This document shows, in pieces, positions 10,340 to 21,600 of a DNA stretch of 64,000 nt (within the stretch, counting starts at the first letter, position 1; each line of letters opens with the position of its first letter). The stretch spans positions 4,979,674 through 5,043,673 of the forward strand of contig JABAKD010000012.1 in the NCBI GenBank assembly GCA_012845835.1, given 5' to 3'. The position numbers and the translations under genes were made by a program. A model generated the notes under the pieces. The model had not been told where the DNA came from and did not search any database. It saw only the letters and a list, made by a program, of their open reading frames with translations. Source of the stretch: Undaria pinnatifida (Eukaryota > Sar > Phaeophyceae > Laminariales > Alariaceae).

Positions 10340-11470
10340 ACTTCTTAGTGAGTAGTGGTTTCCTCTATCCACGAACCCCGGCCGAGCCGATCAATCGAAG
10401 GTTGGGTTACACTGTGCGGGGTGGTATCGGGGCAGGGGGTCAAATAAAATGTCCGCGTACCGCGGGGTTGGGGTTTACGAATAAAAGTTCAGCAGTAGCG
10501 CGAGTTGCCCCACTTTTTTCTAGTTGAAAATACCTTGAAGGATTTCTGATCAGGAGTTCGACCCTGTTCTGTGGTGCTGGCGTTGTATACGAACCTCAGC
10601 TAGCTAAGGCTTCTACACCGTGCGGTGTGGTGTCGACTCTGGAGAAGTCGGTTTTCGTCCCCGGTTTGTTGGCGTTGACGGGGTATGGAATAATTTCTGG
10701 AACGGCGATGGGGCGCTATCCTCATCGGGTGCGTCGAAACGCCCCCCGCCCGTTTGCTGGTCTATCTTCTCCCCGGGTGTCCCTGGCTCTACGAGCTGCA
10801 CAGCCACTCAACGATAAGCCAATGTGAATAGTAGATGATTGTCGCACCATCGCGCGGGGCTGTGTCGACCCGCGGGAGGAATCGGATATCGTCCTCGGTT
10901 CGTCAGGATTTCTGAAACGGGCATAGGACTCTACATCCTCCCATGTTGGCGTTGCCCTTATGTCCGAGGCCCAGCCAATCAGCGGTAAGCGAATATGGTT
11001 GGGGTTCCACGTCGTGCGGAGTGGTGTCGACACGGGAGGTCCCATCGCTATTGTTCCCGCGTTTTTGGAGCTGCAGAAATCCGGGGGATTCATGAATCGG
11101 GGATGGGACCCTATCTTCCCCGCCTGCGACGGAAATGCCCCCCATTGATGGGCCTCTATCCGCCTAGGACGGCGCTGTGGAGCCCGAACCAATCAGCGAT
11201 TAGCCAACGGGATTGGGGTTTTCTCACAGTGCAGGGTGGTGTCGACCCGAGAAAGCTTGGTTTGCTTCCCCGGTTGATGGAAGTTTTAGAGATGTTGAGC
11301 GACCTCTGGACCGGGAATGGGACCCTATATCCCCCCGGGTGGAGCTGACTCAACATGCGAACCATGACCAATCAGAAAATCGGCCGGTGGGGTTGGGATT
11401 TCCACACCGTGCGGGGAGGTATAATGTGTGGATGGATTCCGATCTCGGCATGTGACCCTATCGTGCCCGG
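10340..11470. repeat. Degenerate ~180 bp tandem repeats in Q copy 1
   Basis: About six diverged units follow one another. Each has a CCAATCAGCG-like start, a CACNGTGCGGGGTGGTGTCGACCCGGG-like middle (degenerate) and a GGGATGGGACCCTATATCCCC-like end. The same array is in Q copy 2 (43680-44780), and two inverted units lie at 27660-28020. Each unit pairs a CCAAT box with a TATAT motif, which is promoter-like but unproven. No reading frame persists from unit to unit. Confidence 0.7.
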
Positions 11471-11591
11471 GTGACGCCTACTTTGTGTATGGATCCTGCC
11501 CAATGCGCGATCAGACAAAAGTGACATGTTTGTATTTTCGTCTAATAAAACTCGAGTCTGAAATACTTAGCCGACAAAATCGTCAGCGCTG

Positions 11592-11957
11592 TAGTCGCGT
11601 ACTGTATCTACAAGAAGTGGGCGATCTAGACAGCTAGCGACAAGCAGCAGCATTGCAATAGCATTCGAGGAATTGAATGACGAAGGCAGTCATACCACCG
11701 TGTTTCGCGCCTGGAACAACGTCAGCACGTTTCTCCACGATCAGACAACACACAGACAGTCGATCTGGGGGGCTCGGATCAAAATTATACAATTATATCA
11801 TGCATTGTGTATTTCAGAAGCTGGCCCAGTGCGCGTCTCTCAGTGGCTACGAAGAGAACACGTAGCGGGCATGGTCAGTCACCTTACTGGCCCCGGATGC
11901 TTGATTGAGTTAAACTATAATAAGAAACGCACTCGACACATTCCGTCGCCAGACTAA
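11592..11957 (+). CDS. Unknown ORF shared by Q copies, no start codon seen
   Basis: A frame open from just after a TAG near 11590 encodes a protein-like stretch (EELNDEGSHTTVFRAWNNV ... HDQTTHRQSIWGARIK ... WLRREHVAGMV). The same frame is open in Q copy 2 (to 45227), with about fifteen amino acid changes and an earlier stop. There is no in-frame ATG ahead of it, so if it is coding it would be an exon; the run CAATAACAG just before it in copy 2 resembles an acceptor. I recognise no family. The many replacements argue against strong present-day selection. Confidence 0.3.
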
Positions 11958-12189
11958 AGGATCAGTCGGCATGTGGTTGGATTTATCTGATCGCAATCTG
12001 ATGAATGAAGCTCGGAATCGGATTCATTAAAAAAACGGTAGCTATTAATAGTAGTATATTGTTATGATTATTGGTCTCTATCGAACTCTTGGCATTACCT
12101 TACATGCTGCACGTGCAGACTATGATTGTGTGTGGTGACGTCTTTTACTCTACCAAGTATTGAATCGAACAATTCCATGACATCCTTAG

Positions 12190-13318
12190 ATTGGCAGGTG
12201 ATCTGCATCTACGACTGTTCAGGGTGGCCTGGTGTAATGGATTGCCCTCCGTAGAAAGATAGTTTATAGATTCGACGTGAAACCATGTCAAGATTGAGGT
12301 GAAACCACGTGACATTAGATGTCACATTCACGTCAAGGCCATCATAAGTGGGCGGTAATGTAGGTGACGATAATGGGACAAGCAGGACGCCCCACATCTC
12401 ACTACCTGCTCTACCCTGCACTACTCGCGTCTTGGTTGTTTCTCTTTCACCGTCCAACCGATGGCCCCACGTCAGCTGCCCATGTCCAACGTAGCGGGCT
12501 CTGACGTTCTTTTAGGCAGTGTTTCTTGATTTCTCTACTGTCTTCCGGCGAATGGACCGACCGCCTGCCCCGATGGCTCGTGGCACGTTGAGTCTTCACC
12601 CTCACAGAGGTTTTCCAAACAGAACATAGTGCACCATGAGAGAATTTTATAAAGGTGGTCATACTACCGATACGATATAATGGGATGCTCGACGTGTAAT
12701 AATACCGTCGTTCGCGCATTCCAGGGTTGAATTTCCCCCCCAAAAAATAATGCACCGTGACAAAGCAATCATTGTCAATTGCGTAAGTCAGCGCTATCTG
12801 CAGCGCGTGTTGATGCTCGTGACAAGGCGATCACGGTTGACTCGGTGGGGTGTGCTAGGGCAAACTATTGCCTGTTTTATCACGGAGATCCATTGTTAAC
12901 AGGGGTCATGTAATGCCTATGGGGTCATAACTCTGTCAATTCCTCGTTGATAACGGTAAACGATAGCTCGGATTGTTTGCATGGGCCTTACGGTCACGGA
13001 GCAAAACTAAAAACTAAAAAATATAATGTTCTGGCCGAGATATTGCGAAAATTATGAGAAATTTCTGGTGAATGTTTTGCAACATGATGAGGCATATCCC
13101 CCTGTTAACAATGGATTTCCGTAATAGTTTGTTTCGAATTGCCGCATCTTCGATCCCCTTTCCAATTCTGAATGTTTCGTTGACATCCTTAGATTGACAG
13201 GTGATCTCTATCTACGATCATTCAGGGTGGCCTAGTGTAATGGAGTGCTCTCCGTAGAAGGATAGTTTTCAGATTCGACGTGACACCATTATTCATCTGC
13301 GGAGGGCACTCCATTACA
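12190..13318. other. Intergenic region with a duplicated tRNA-like segment
   Basis: No gene is visible. The segment at about 12180-12300 (GACATCCTTAGATTGGCAGG onward, then GGTGGCCTGGTGTAATGG) is repeated at 13170-13290. The rest (12460-13170) is AT-rich unique sequence in which I see no feature. Confidence 0.6.
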
Positions 13319-13320
13319 CT
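13234..13320. repeat. Palindrome of tRNA-like A-box halves
   Basis: The 25 bp arms at 13234-13258 and 13296-13320 are inverted repeats with two mismatches (AGTGTAATGGAGTGC against GCACTCCATTACACT). The left arm lies within GGTGGCCTAGTGTAATGG, an A-box-like sequence, and AGATTCGACG downstream resembles a weak B box. The upstream duplicate at 12225-12300 has only the plus-strand half, so the inverted half was added later. Confidence 0.6.
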
Positions 13321-13725
13321 CATGGATGCCGGCGAATGCCGGAACCCGTGCGGAGCCATTGTATTCTATACAATTATTTCAAGGACGTCCGCTGTGAGCT
13401 CGACGAATTTTGGGTCAATACTCATCTTTGCAAGCTGCGTTGTTGGTACTTGTAATATACTATGTGGGTGAGTTTTTCATAATGAATGGGAGGGGTCCTA
13501 TTCTTTTGATTTAAATTATTTTTATCTCATGGATGCCGGCGAATGCCGGAACCCGTGCGGAGCCATTGTATTCTATACAATTATTTCAAGGACGTCCGCT
13601 GTGAGCTCGACGAATTTCGGGTCAATACTCATCTTTGCAAGCTGCGTTGTTGGTACTTGTAATATACTATGGGGGTGAGTTTTTCATAATGGGAGGGGTC
13701 CTATCCTTTTGATTTAAAATATATA
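13319..13725 (+). repeat. Tandem ~207 bp duplication with GC hairpin head
   Basis: Two nearly identical units start at 13319 and 13526. Each opens with GGATGCCGGCGAATGCCGG, a hairpin also found at 27495, 45518 and 48061. Each continues with a GTCCGCTGTGAGCTCGACGA segment related to R1 and ends in GGGTGAGTTTTTCATAATG. No coding frame. Confidence 0.8.
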
Positions 13726-14045
13726 TTATAAAAATTAAAATACACTCCAGCTGTGAGATCGAAGATTTCGTCGAAACTCATCTTTGCAAGCTGTGTGTGA
13801 TACTCCGATCGCGCGCAATACGAGTTGTGTGTCCTCATTAAGGATATAGGTCGGCGACTCCCCTTACAGCTACAGTGTAGCTATCAGGGTCAACAGGATG
13901 ATTTTAGTCAGTCTGTGCGCGGAAACTATAAAACCCGTTTCTGAGGGGGACAAAATCTGACAGCTGTGAAGGGAAAGCGGGGGCCTGGTTTTGATCAAAA
14001 GCGAGCGGGTTTGGAGGGGGGCGGGGGGGGGGGGGGGGGGGGGGG
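13726..14045 (+). repeat. Dispersed repeat R1 with poly-G tail, copy 2
   Basis: The plus-strand R1 copy starts at TATTATAAAAATTAAAATAC, runs through CTCCAGCTGTGAGATCGAAG and ends in a G homopolymer of about 20 bases. It is followed about 408 bp later by an almost identical copy, so the pair is a tandem duplication. Confidence 0.8.
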
Positions 14046-14132
14046 AAGGGGCAATTTGTGCATATATATGTAGTGTATTTTCATTTTTTATAATATATGT
14101 ACGCGTACATATCATGCTTGGTTTTTCTCCAC

Positions 14133-14458
14133 TATATTATAAAAATTAAAATACACTCCAGCTGTGAGATCGAAGATTTCGTCGAAACTCATCTTTGCAA
14201 GCTGTGTGTGATACTCCGATCGCGCGCATTACGAGTTGTGTGTCCTCATTAAGGATATAGGTCGGCGACTCCCCTTACAGCTACAGTGTAGCTATCAGGG
14301 TCAACAGGATGATTTTAGTCAGTCTGTGCGCGGAAACTATAAAACCCGTTTCTGAGGGGGACAAAATCTGACAGCTGTGAAGGCAAAGGGGGGGCCTGGT
14401 TTTGATCAAAAGCGAGCGGGTTTGGAGGGGGGCGGGGGGGGGGGGGGGGGGGGGGGAA
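14133..14458 (+). repeat. Dispersed repeat R1 with poly-G tail, copy 3
   Basis: A near-identical duplicate of 13726-14045, differing by a handful of bases and in G-run length. The poly-G is internal to the repeated unit, since GGGCAATTTGTGCAT follows it in both copies. Confidence 0.8.
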
Positions 14459-14479
14459 AGGGGCAATTTGTGCATGTAA

Positions 14480-14539
14480 GCTATAAATCCTTTCGAGGGG
14501 ATAAATCTGACGGTTTTGGCACCAGTATATTATTGGGGG

Positions 14540-14596
<57 letters not shown>

Positions 14597-14600
14597 GGCG

Positions 14601-14643
<43 letters not shown>

Positions 14644-15170
14644 CTCGATATGTGCCTGGAAACTATACATTATTTCGAGGGGACAAATGTGACATTTTTG
14701 GAAATAATACATCAGTTTATCGTGTATATTCTGGGGTAAGTCGTACAATCAGTGAGTAAAGAGACGGTGGAGTGTTCGAGGGGGTGGGGTTGGGATGGGT
14801 TGGGGGGGGAGGGTGGGGGGTGGGGGCGGGGGCGGGGGGCGGGGGGGGGGGGGGGAAAGGGCTTTAGGTGAGGGGTTTGTTATACGTGTGGTGCTAGGTC
14901 TAGGCGAAGGTGCGGGTGATGGGGAAGAAAGGGGCGTTCGAGGCGGGGGGGGGGGGGACACAGCGGCATGGATGGCTCTCGAAAGATAATGAGGTGATAT
15001 CCTGTGCGTGAAGTGTTTATTAATGTGGCGGATTTCGATATTTGGTGGGGCGTTTGAGTAAGGGAGAGCAAGAGGGGGGGGGGGGGGGGGAGGTTTTTGA
15101 GGAGGTTTAGGTCACAAATAATATTCAAATACACTTCGGCTGTGAGATCAAAGATATGTATCAGCTTGTT
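14480..15170 (+). repeat. Long poly-G runs and GGGGTG-rich DNA
   Basis: Several G homopolymers lie here, the longest about 50 bases (14540-14594) and another close to 40 (14602-14640). They are separated by short related segments (AAACTATA...TTTCGAGGGGA). A fragment of R1 (ACACTTCGGCTGTGAGATC) runs into the gap at 15171. All frames across this are glycine or proline artefacts. Run lengths are the least reliable part of the assembly. Confidence 0.75.
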
Positions 15171-15670
15171 NNNNNNNNNNNNNNNNNNNNNNNNNNNNNN
15201 NNNNNNNNNNNNNNNNNNNNNNNNNNNNNNNNNNNNNNNNNNNNNNNNNNNNNNNNNNNNNNNNNNNNNNNNNNNNNNNNNNNNNNNNNNNNNNNNNNNN
15301 NNNNNNNNNNNNNNNNNNNNNNNNNNNNNNNNNNNNNNNNNNNNNNNNNNNNNNNNNNNNNNNNNNNNNNNNNNNNNNNNNNNNNNNNNNNNNNNNNNNN
15401 NNNNNNNNNNNNNNNNNNNNNNNNNNNNNNNNNNNNNNNNNNNNNNNNNNNNNNNNNNNNNNNNNNNNNNNNNNNNNNNNNNNNNNNNNNNNNNNNNNNN
15501 NNNNNNNNNNNNNNNNNNNNNNNNNNNNNNNNNNNNNNNNNNNNNNNNNNNNNNNNNNNNNNNNNNNNNNNNNNNNNNNNNNNNNNNNNNNNNNNNNNNN
15601 NNNNNNNNNNNNNNNNNNNNNNNNNNNNNNNNNNNNNNNNNNNNNNNNNNNNNNNNNNNNNNNNNNNNNN
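15171..15670. other. Assembly gap, 500 N
   Basis: Exactly 500 unknown bases separate the poly-G region from the satellite. The round number suggests a placeholder, so the true left end and copy number of the satellite are unknown. Confidence 0.98.
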
Positions 15671-18600
15671 CACACACACGATCCGGAAACAACCGCTATT
15701 GTACTTTTTTTGCTTTTTTTGTCCTCCAGCGGACGGGCATCAAAACAAAGCTTAAGCTCACCACACTTCCATTTTCTATACATGTCGTGTGTCAATTTAA
15801 CTCCAAACCCAGCGCTAGCTGGCACGCCCTCCGGCCCGACGGCCACCGGGGCTACGGCGGCGCAAGCCGCCTATATAGCCTACGGACGCGTGAGTATGTC
15901 GACCCGACCTGATCCCCCCCTTCCCAGCCAACAACCCCCAGCTGGGGATCAGGTGCGGTGGAGATAGCCACCCGGACGAAACAGCTCCCCGGGTAGTGTG
16001 GGACTTGCTCTATAGCGCACCCACCAAACAAAACCCAACGATTGGCTACTTACTGCCTTACACGCACGACAGCACACACACGATCTGGAAACAACCGCTA
16101 TTGTACTTTTTTTGCTTTTTTTGTCCTCCAGCGGACGGGCATCAAAACAAAGCTTAAGCTCACCACACTTCCATTTTCTATACATGTCGTGTGTCAATTT
16201 AACTCCAAACCCAGCGCTAGCTGGCACGCCCTCCGGCCCGACGGCCACCGGGGCTACGGCGGCGCAAGCCGCCTATATAGCCTACGGACGCGTGAGTATG
16301 TCGACCCGACCTGATCCCCCCCTTCCCAGCCAACAACCCCCAGCTGGGGATCAGGTGCGGTGGAGATAGCCACCCGGACGAAACAGCTCCCCGGGTAGTG
16401 TGGGACTTGCTCTATAGCGCACCCACCAAACAAAACCCAACGATTGGCTACTTACTGCCTTACACGCACGACAGCACACACACGATCCGGAAACAACCGC
16501 TATTGTACTTTTTTTGCTTTTTTTGTCCTCCAGCGGACGGGCATCAAAACAAAGCTTAAGCTCACCACACTTCCATTTTCTATACATGTCGTGTGTCAAT
16601 TTAACTCCAAACCCAGCGCTAGCTGGCACGCCCTCCGGCCCGACGGCCACCGGGGCTACGGCGGCGCAAGCCGCCTATATAGCCTACGGACGCGTGAGTA
16701 TGTCGACCCGACCTGATCCCCCCCTTCCCAGCCAACAACCCCCAGCTGGGGATCAGGTGCGGTGGAGATAGCCACCCGGACGAAACAGCTCCCCGGGTAG
16801 TGTGGGACTTGCTCTATAGCGCACCCACCAAACAAAACCCAACGATTGGCTACTTACTGCCTTACACGCACGACAGCACACACACGATCTGGAAACAACC
16901 GCTATTGTACTTTTTTTGCTTTTTTTGTCCTCCAGCGGACGGGCATCAAAACAAAGCTTAAGCTCACCACACTTCCATTTTCTATACATGTCGTGTGTCA
17001 ATTTAACTCCAAACCCAGCGCTAGCTGGCACGCCCTCCGGCCCGACGGCCACCGGGGCTACGGCGGCGCAAGCCGCCTATATAGCCTACGGACGCGTGAG
17101 TATGTCGACCCGACCTGATCCCCCCCTTCCCAGCCAACAACCCCCAGCTGGGGATCAGGTGCGGTGGAGATAGCCACCCGGACGAAACAGCTCCCCGGGT
17201 AGTGTGGGACTTGCTCTATAGCGCACCCACCAAACAAAACCCAACGATTGGCTACTTACTGCCTTACACGCACGACAGCACACACACGATCTGGAAACAA
17301 CCGCTATTGTACTTTTTTTGCTTTTTTTGTCCTCCAGCGGACGGGCATCAAAACAAAGCTTAAGCTCACCACACTTCCATTTTCTATACATGTCGTGTGT
17401 CAATTTAACTCCAAACCCAGCGCTAGCTGGCACGCCCTCCGGCCCGACGGCCACCGGGGCTACGGCGGCGCAAGCCGCCTATATAGCCTACGGACGCGTG
17501 AGTATGTCGACCCGACCTGATCCCCCCCTTCCCAGCCAACAACCCCCAGCTGGGGATCAGGTGCGGTGGAGATAGCCACCCGGACGAAACAGCTCCCCGG
17601 GTAGTGTGGGACTTGCTCTATAGCGCACCCACCAAACAAAACCCAACGATTGGCTACTTACTGCCTTACACGCACGACAGCACACACACGATCTGGAAAC
17701 AACCGCTATTGTACTTTTTTTGCTTTTTTTGTCCTCCAGCGGACGGGCATCAAAACAAAGCTTAAGCTCACCACACTTCCATTTTCTATACATGTCGTGT
17801 GTCAATTTAACTCCAAACCCAGCGCTAGCTGGCACGCCCTCCGGCCCGACGGCCACCGGGGCTACGGCGGCGCAAGCCGCCTATATAGCCTACGGACGCG
17901 TGAGTATGTCGACCCGACCTGATCCCCCCCTTCCCAGCCAACAACCCCCAGCTGGGGATCAGGTGCGGTGGAGATAGCCACCCGGACGAAACAGCTCCCC
18001 GGGTAGTGTGGGACTTGCTCTATAGCGCACCCACCAAACAAAACCCAACGATTGGCTACTTACTGCCTTACACGCACGACAGCACACACACGATCTGGAA
18101 ACAACCGCTATTGTACTTTTTTTGCTTTTTTTGTCCTCCAGCGGACGGGCATCAAAACAAAGCTTAAGCTCACCACACTTCCATTTTCTATACATGTCGT
18201 GTGTCAATTTAACTCCAAACCCAGCGCTAGCTGGCACGCCCTCCGGCCCGACGGCCACCGGGGCTACGGCGGCGCAAGCCGCCTATATAGCCTACGGACG
18301 CGTGAGTATGTCGACCCGACCTGATCCCCCCCTTCCCAGCCAACAACCCCCAGCTGGGGATCAGGTGCGGTGGAGATAGCCACCCGGACGAAACAGCTCC
18401 CCGGGTAGTGTGGGACTTGCTCTATAGCGCACCCACCAAACAAAACCCAACGATTGGCTACTTACTGCCTTACACGCACGACAGCACACACACGATCTGG
18501 AAACAACCGCTATTGTACTTTTTTTGCTTTTTTTGTCCTCCAGCGGACGGGCATCAAAACAAAGCTTAAGCTCACCACACTTCCATTTTCTATACATGTC

Positions 18601-21600
18601 GTGTGTCAATTTAACTCCAAACCCAGCGCTAGCTGGCACGCCCTCCGGCCCGACGGCCACCGGGGCTACGGCGGCGCAAGCCGCCTATATAGCCTACGGA
18701 CGCGTGAGTATGTCGACCCGACCTGATCCCCCCCTTCCCAGCCAACAACCCCCAGCTGGGGATCAGGTGCGGTGGAGATAGCCACCCGGACGAAACAGCT
18801 CCCCGGGTAGTGTGGGACTTGCTCTATAGCGCACCCACCAAACAAAACCCAACGATTGGCTACTTACTGCCTTACACGCACGACAGCACACACACGATCT
18901 GGAAACAACCGCTATTGTACTTTTTTTGCTTTTTTTGTCCTCCAGCGGACGGGCATCAAAACAAAGCTTAAGCTCACCACACTTCCATTTTCTATACATG
19001 TCGTGTGTCAATTTAACTCCAAACCCAGCGCTAGCTGGCACGCCCTCCGGCCCGACGGCCACCGGGGCTACGGCGGCGCAAGCCGCCTATATAGCCTACG
19101 GACGCGTGAGTATGTCGACCCGACCTGATCCCCCCCTTCCCAGCCAACAACCCCCAGCTGGGGATCAGGTGCGGTGGAGATAGCCACCCGGACGAAACAG
19201 CTCCCCGGGTAGTGTGGGACTTGCTCTATAGCGCACCCACCAAACAAAACCCAACGATTGGCTACTTACTGCCTTACACGCACGACAGCACACACACGAT
19301 CTGGAAACAACCGCTATTGTACTTTTTTTGCTTTTTTTGTCCTCCAGCGGACGGGCATCAAAACAAAGCTTAAGCTCACCACACTTCCATTTTCTATACA
19401 TGTCGTGTGTCAATTTAACTCCAAACCCAGCGCTAGCTGGCACGCCCTCCGGCCCGACGGCCACCGGGGCTACGGCGGCGCAAGCCGCCTATATAGCCTA
19501 CGGACGCGTGAGTATGTCGACCCGACCTGATCCCCCCCTTCCCAGCCAACAACCCCCAGCTGGGGATCAGGTGCGGTGGAGATAGCCACCCGGACGAAAC
19601 AGCTCCCCGGGTAGTGTGGGACTTGCTCTATAGCGCACCCACCAAACAAAACCCAACGATTGGCTACTTACTGCCTTACACGCACGACAGCACACACACG
19701 ATCCTGGAAACAACCGCTATTGTACTTTTTTTGCTTTTTTTGTCCTCCAGCGGACGGGCATCAAAACAAAGCTTAAGCTCACCACACTTCCATTTTCTAT
19801 ACATGTCGTGTGTCAATTTAACTCCAAACCCAGCGCTAGCTGGCACGCCCTCCGGCCCGACGGCCACCGGGGCTACGGCGGCGCAAGCCGCCTATATAGC
19901 CTACGGACGCGTGAGTATGTCGACCCGACCTGATCCCCCCCTTCCCAGCCAACAACCCCCAGCTGGGGATCAGGTGCGGTGGAGATAGCCACCCGGACGA
20001 AACAGCTCCCCGGGTAGTGTGGGACTTGCTCTATAGCGCACCCACCAAACAAAACCCAACGATTGGCTACTTACTGCCTTACACGCACGACAGCACACAC
20101 ACGATCCTGGAAACAACCGCTATTGTACTTTTTTTGCTTTTTTTGTCCTCCAGCGGACGGGCATCAAAACAAAGCTTAAGCTCACCACACTTCCATTTTC
20201 TATACATGTCGTGTGTCAATTTAACTCCAAACCCAGCGCTAGCTGGCACGCCCTCCGGCCCGACGGCCACCGGGGCTACGGCGGCGCAAGCCGCCTATAT
20301 AGCCTACGGACGCGTGAGTATGTCGACCCGACCTGATCCCCCCCTTCCCAGCCAACAACCCCCAGCTGGGGATCAGGTGCGGTGGAGATAGCCACCCGGA
20401 CGAAACAGCTCCCCGGGTAGTGTGGGACTTGCTCTATAGCGCACCCACCAAACAAAACCCAACGATTGGCTACTTACTGCCTTACACGCACGACAGCACA
20501 CACACGATCTGGAAACAACCGCTATTGTACTTTTTTTGCTTTTTTTGTCCTCCAGCGGACGGGCATCAAAACAAAGCTTAAGCTCACCACACTTCCATTT
20601 TCTATACATGTCGTGTGTCAATTTAACTCCAAACCCAGCGCTAGCTGGCACGCCCTCCGGCCCGACGGCCACCGGGGCTACGGCGGCGCAAGCCGCCTAT
20701 ATAGCCTACGGACGCGTGAGTATGTCGACCCGACCTGATCCCCCCCTTCCCAGCCAACAACCCCCAGCTGGGGATCAGGTGCGGTGGAGATAGCCACCCG
20801 GACGAAACAGCTCCCCGGGTAGTGTGGGACTTGCTCTATAGCGCACCCACCAAACAAAACCCAACGATTGGCTACTTACTGCCTTACACGCACGACAGCA
20901 CACACACGATCTGGAAACAACCGCTATTGTACTTTTTTTGCTTTTTTTGTCCTCCAGCGGACGGGCATCAAAACAAAGCTTAAGCTCACCACACTTCCAT
21001 TTTCTATACATGTCGTGTGTCAATTTAACTCCAAACCCAGCGCTAGCTGGCACGCCCTCCGGCCCGACGGCCACCGGGGCTACGGCGGCGCAAGCCGCCT
21101 ATATAGCCTACGGACGCGTGAGTATGTCGACCCGACCTGATCCCCCCCTTCCCAGCCAACAACCCCCAGCTGGGGATCAGGTGCGGTGGAGATAGCCACC
21201 CGGACGAAACAGCTCCCCGGGTAGTGTGGGACTTGCTCTATAGCGCACCCACCAAACAAAACCCAACGATTGGCTACTTACTGCCTTACACGCACGACAG
21301 CACACACACGATCTGGAAACAACCGCTATTGTACTTTTTTTGCTTTTTTTGTCCTCCAGCGGACGGGCATCAAAACAAAGCTTAAGCTCACCACACTTCC
21401 ATTTTCTATACATGTCGTGTGTCAATTTAACTCCAAACCCAGCGCTAGCTGGCACGCCCTCCGGCCCGACGGCCACCGGGGCTACGGCGGCGCAAGCCGC
21501 CTATATAGCCTACGGACGCGTGAGTATGTCGACCCGACCTGATCCCCCCCTTCCCAGCCAACAACCCCCAGCTGGGGATCAGGTGCGGTGGAGATAGCCA

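Larger units (their letters stand above)
8048..12190. repeat. Large noncoding repeat block Q, copy 1
   Basis: This 4.1 kb block is collinear with 41440-45490 (offset about 33.3 kb), with only scattered substitutions and small indels. It shares its two ends with a deleted copy at 46215-48050, a 5' fragment at 32746-32870, and inverted fragments at 27335-28030. It holds no transposase or RT. Its recognisable content is a tRNA-like inverted pair (9738-9910), a stretch of ~180 bp degenerate tandem repeats (10340-11470) and one conserved ~100-codon open frame (11592-11957). It could be a non-autonomous transposon or a segmental duplication; no terminal repeats or target duplications were evident. 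Confidence 0.75.

Noticed and set aside
15731-15892. A repeated exon: pyrimidine tract with CTCCAG acceptor and GCGTGAGT donor in each satellite unit
   Set aside because: The would-be exon is 160 bases, so joining copies cycles through three frames and one of these has a stop. It could at most be noncoding.
14880-15912. Long open frames across the N gap
   Set aside because: They exist only because unknown bases contain no stop codons.
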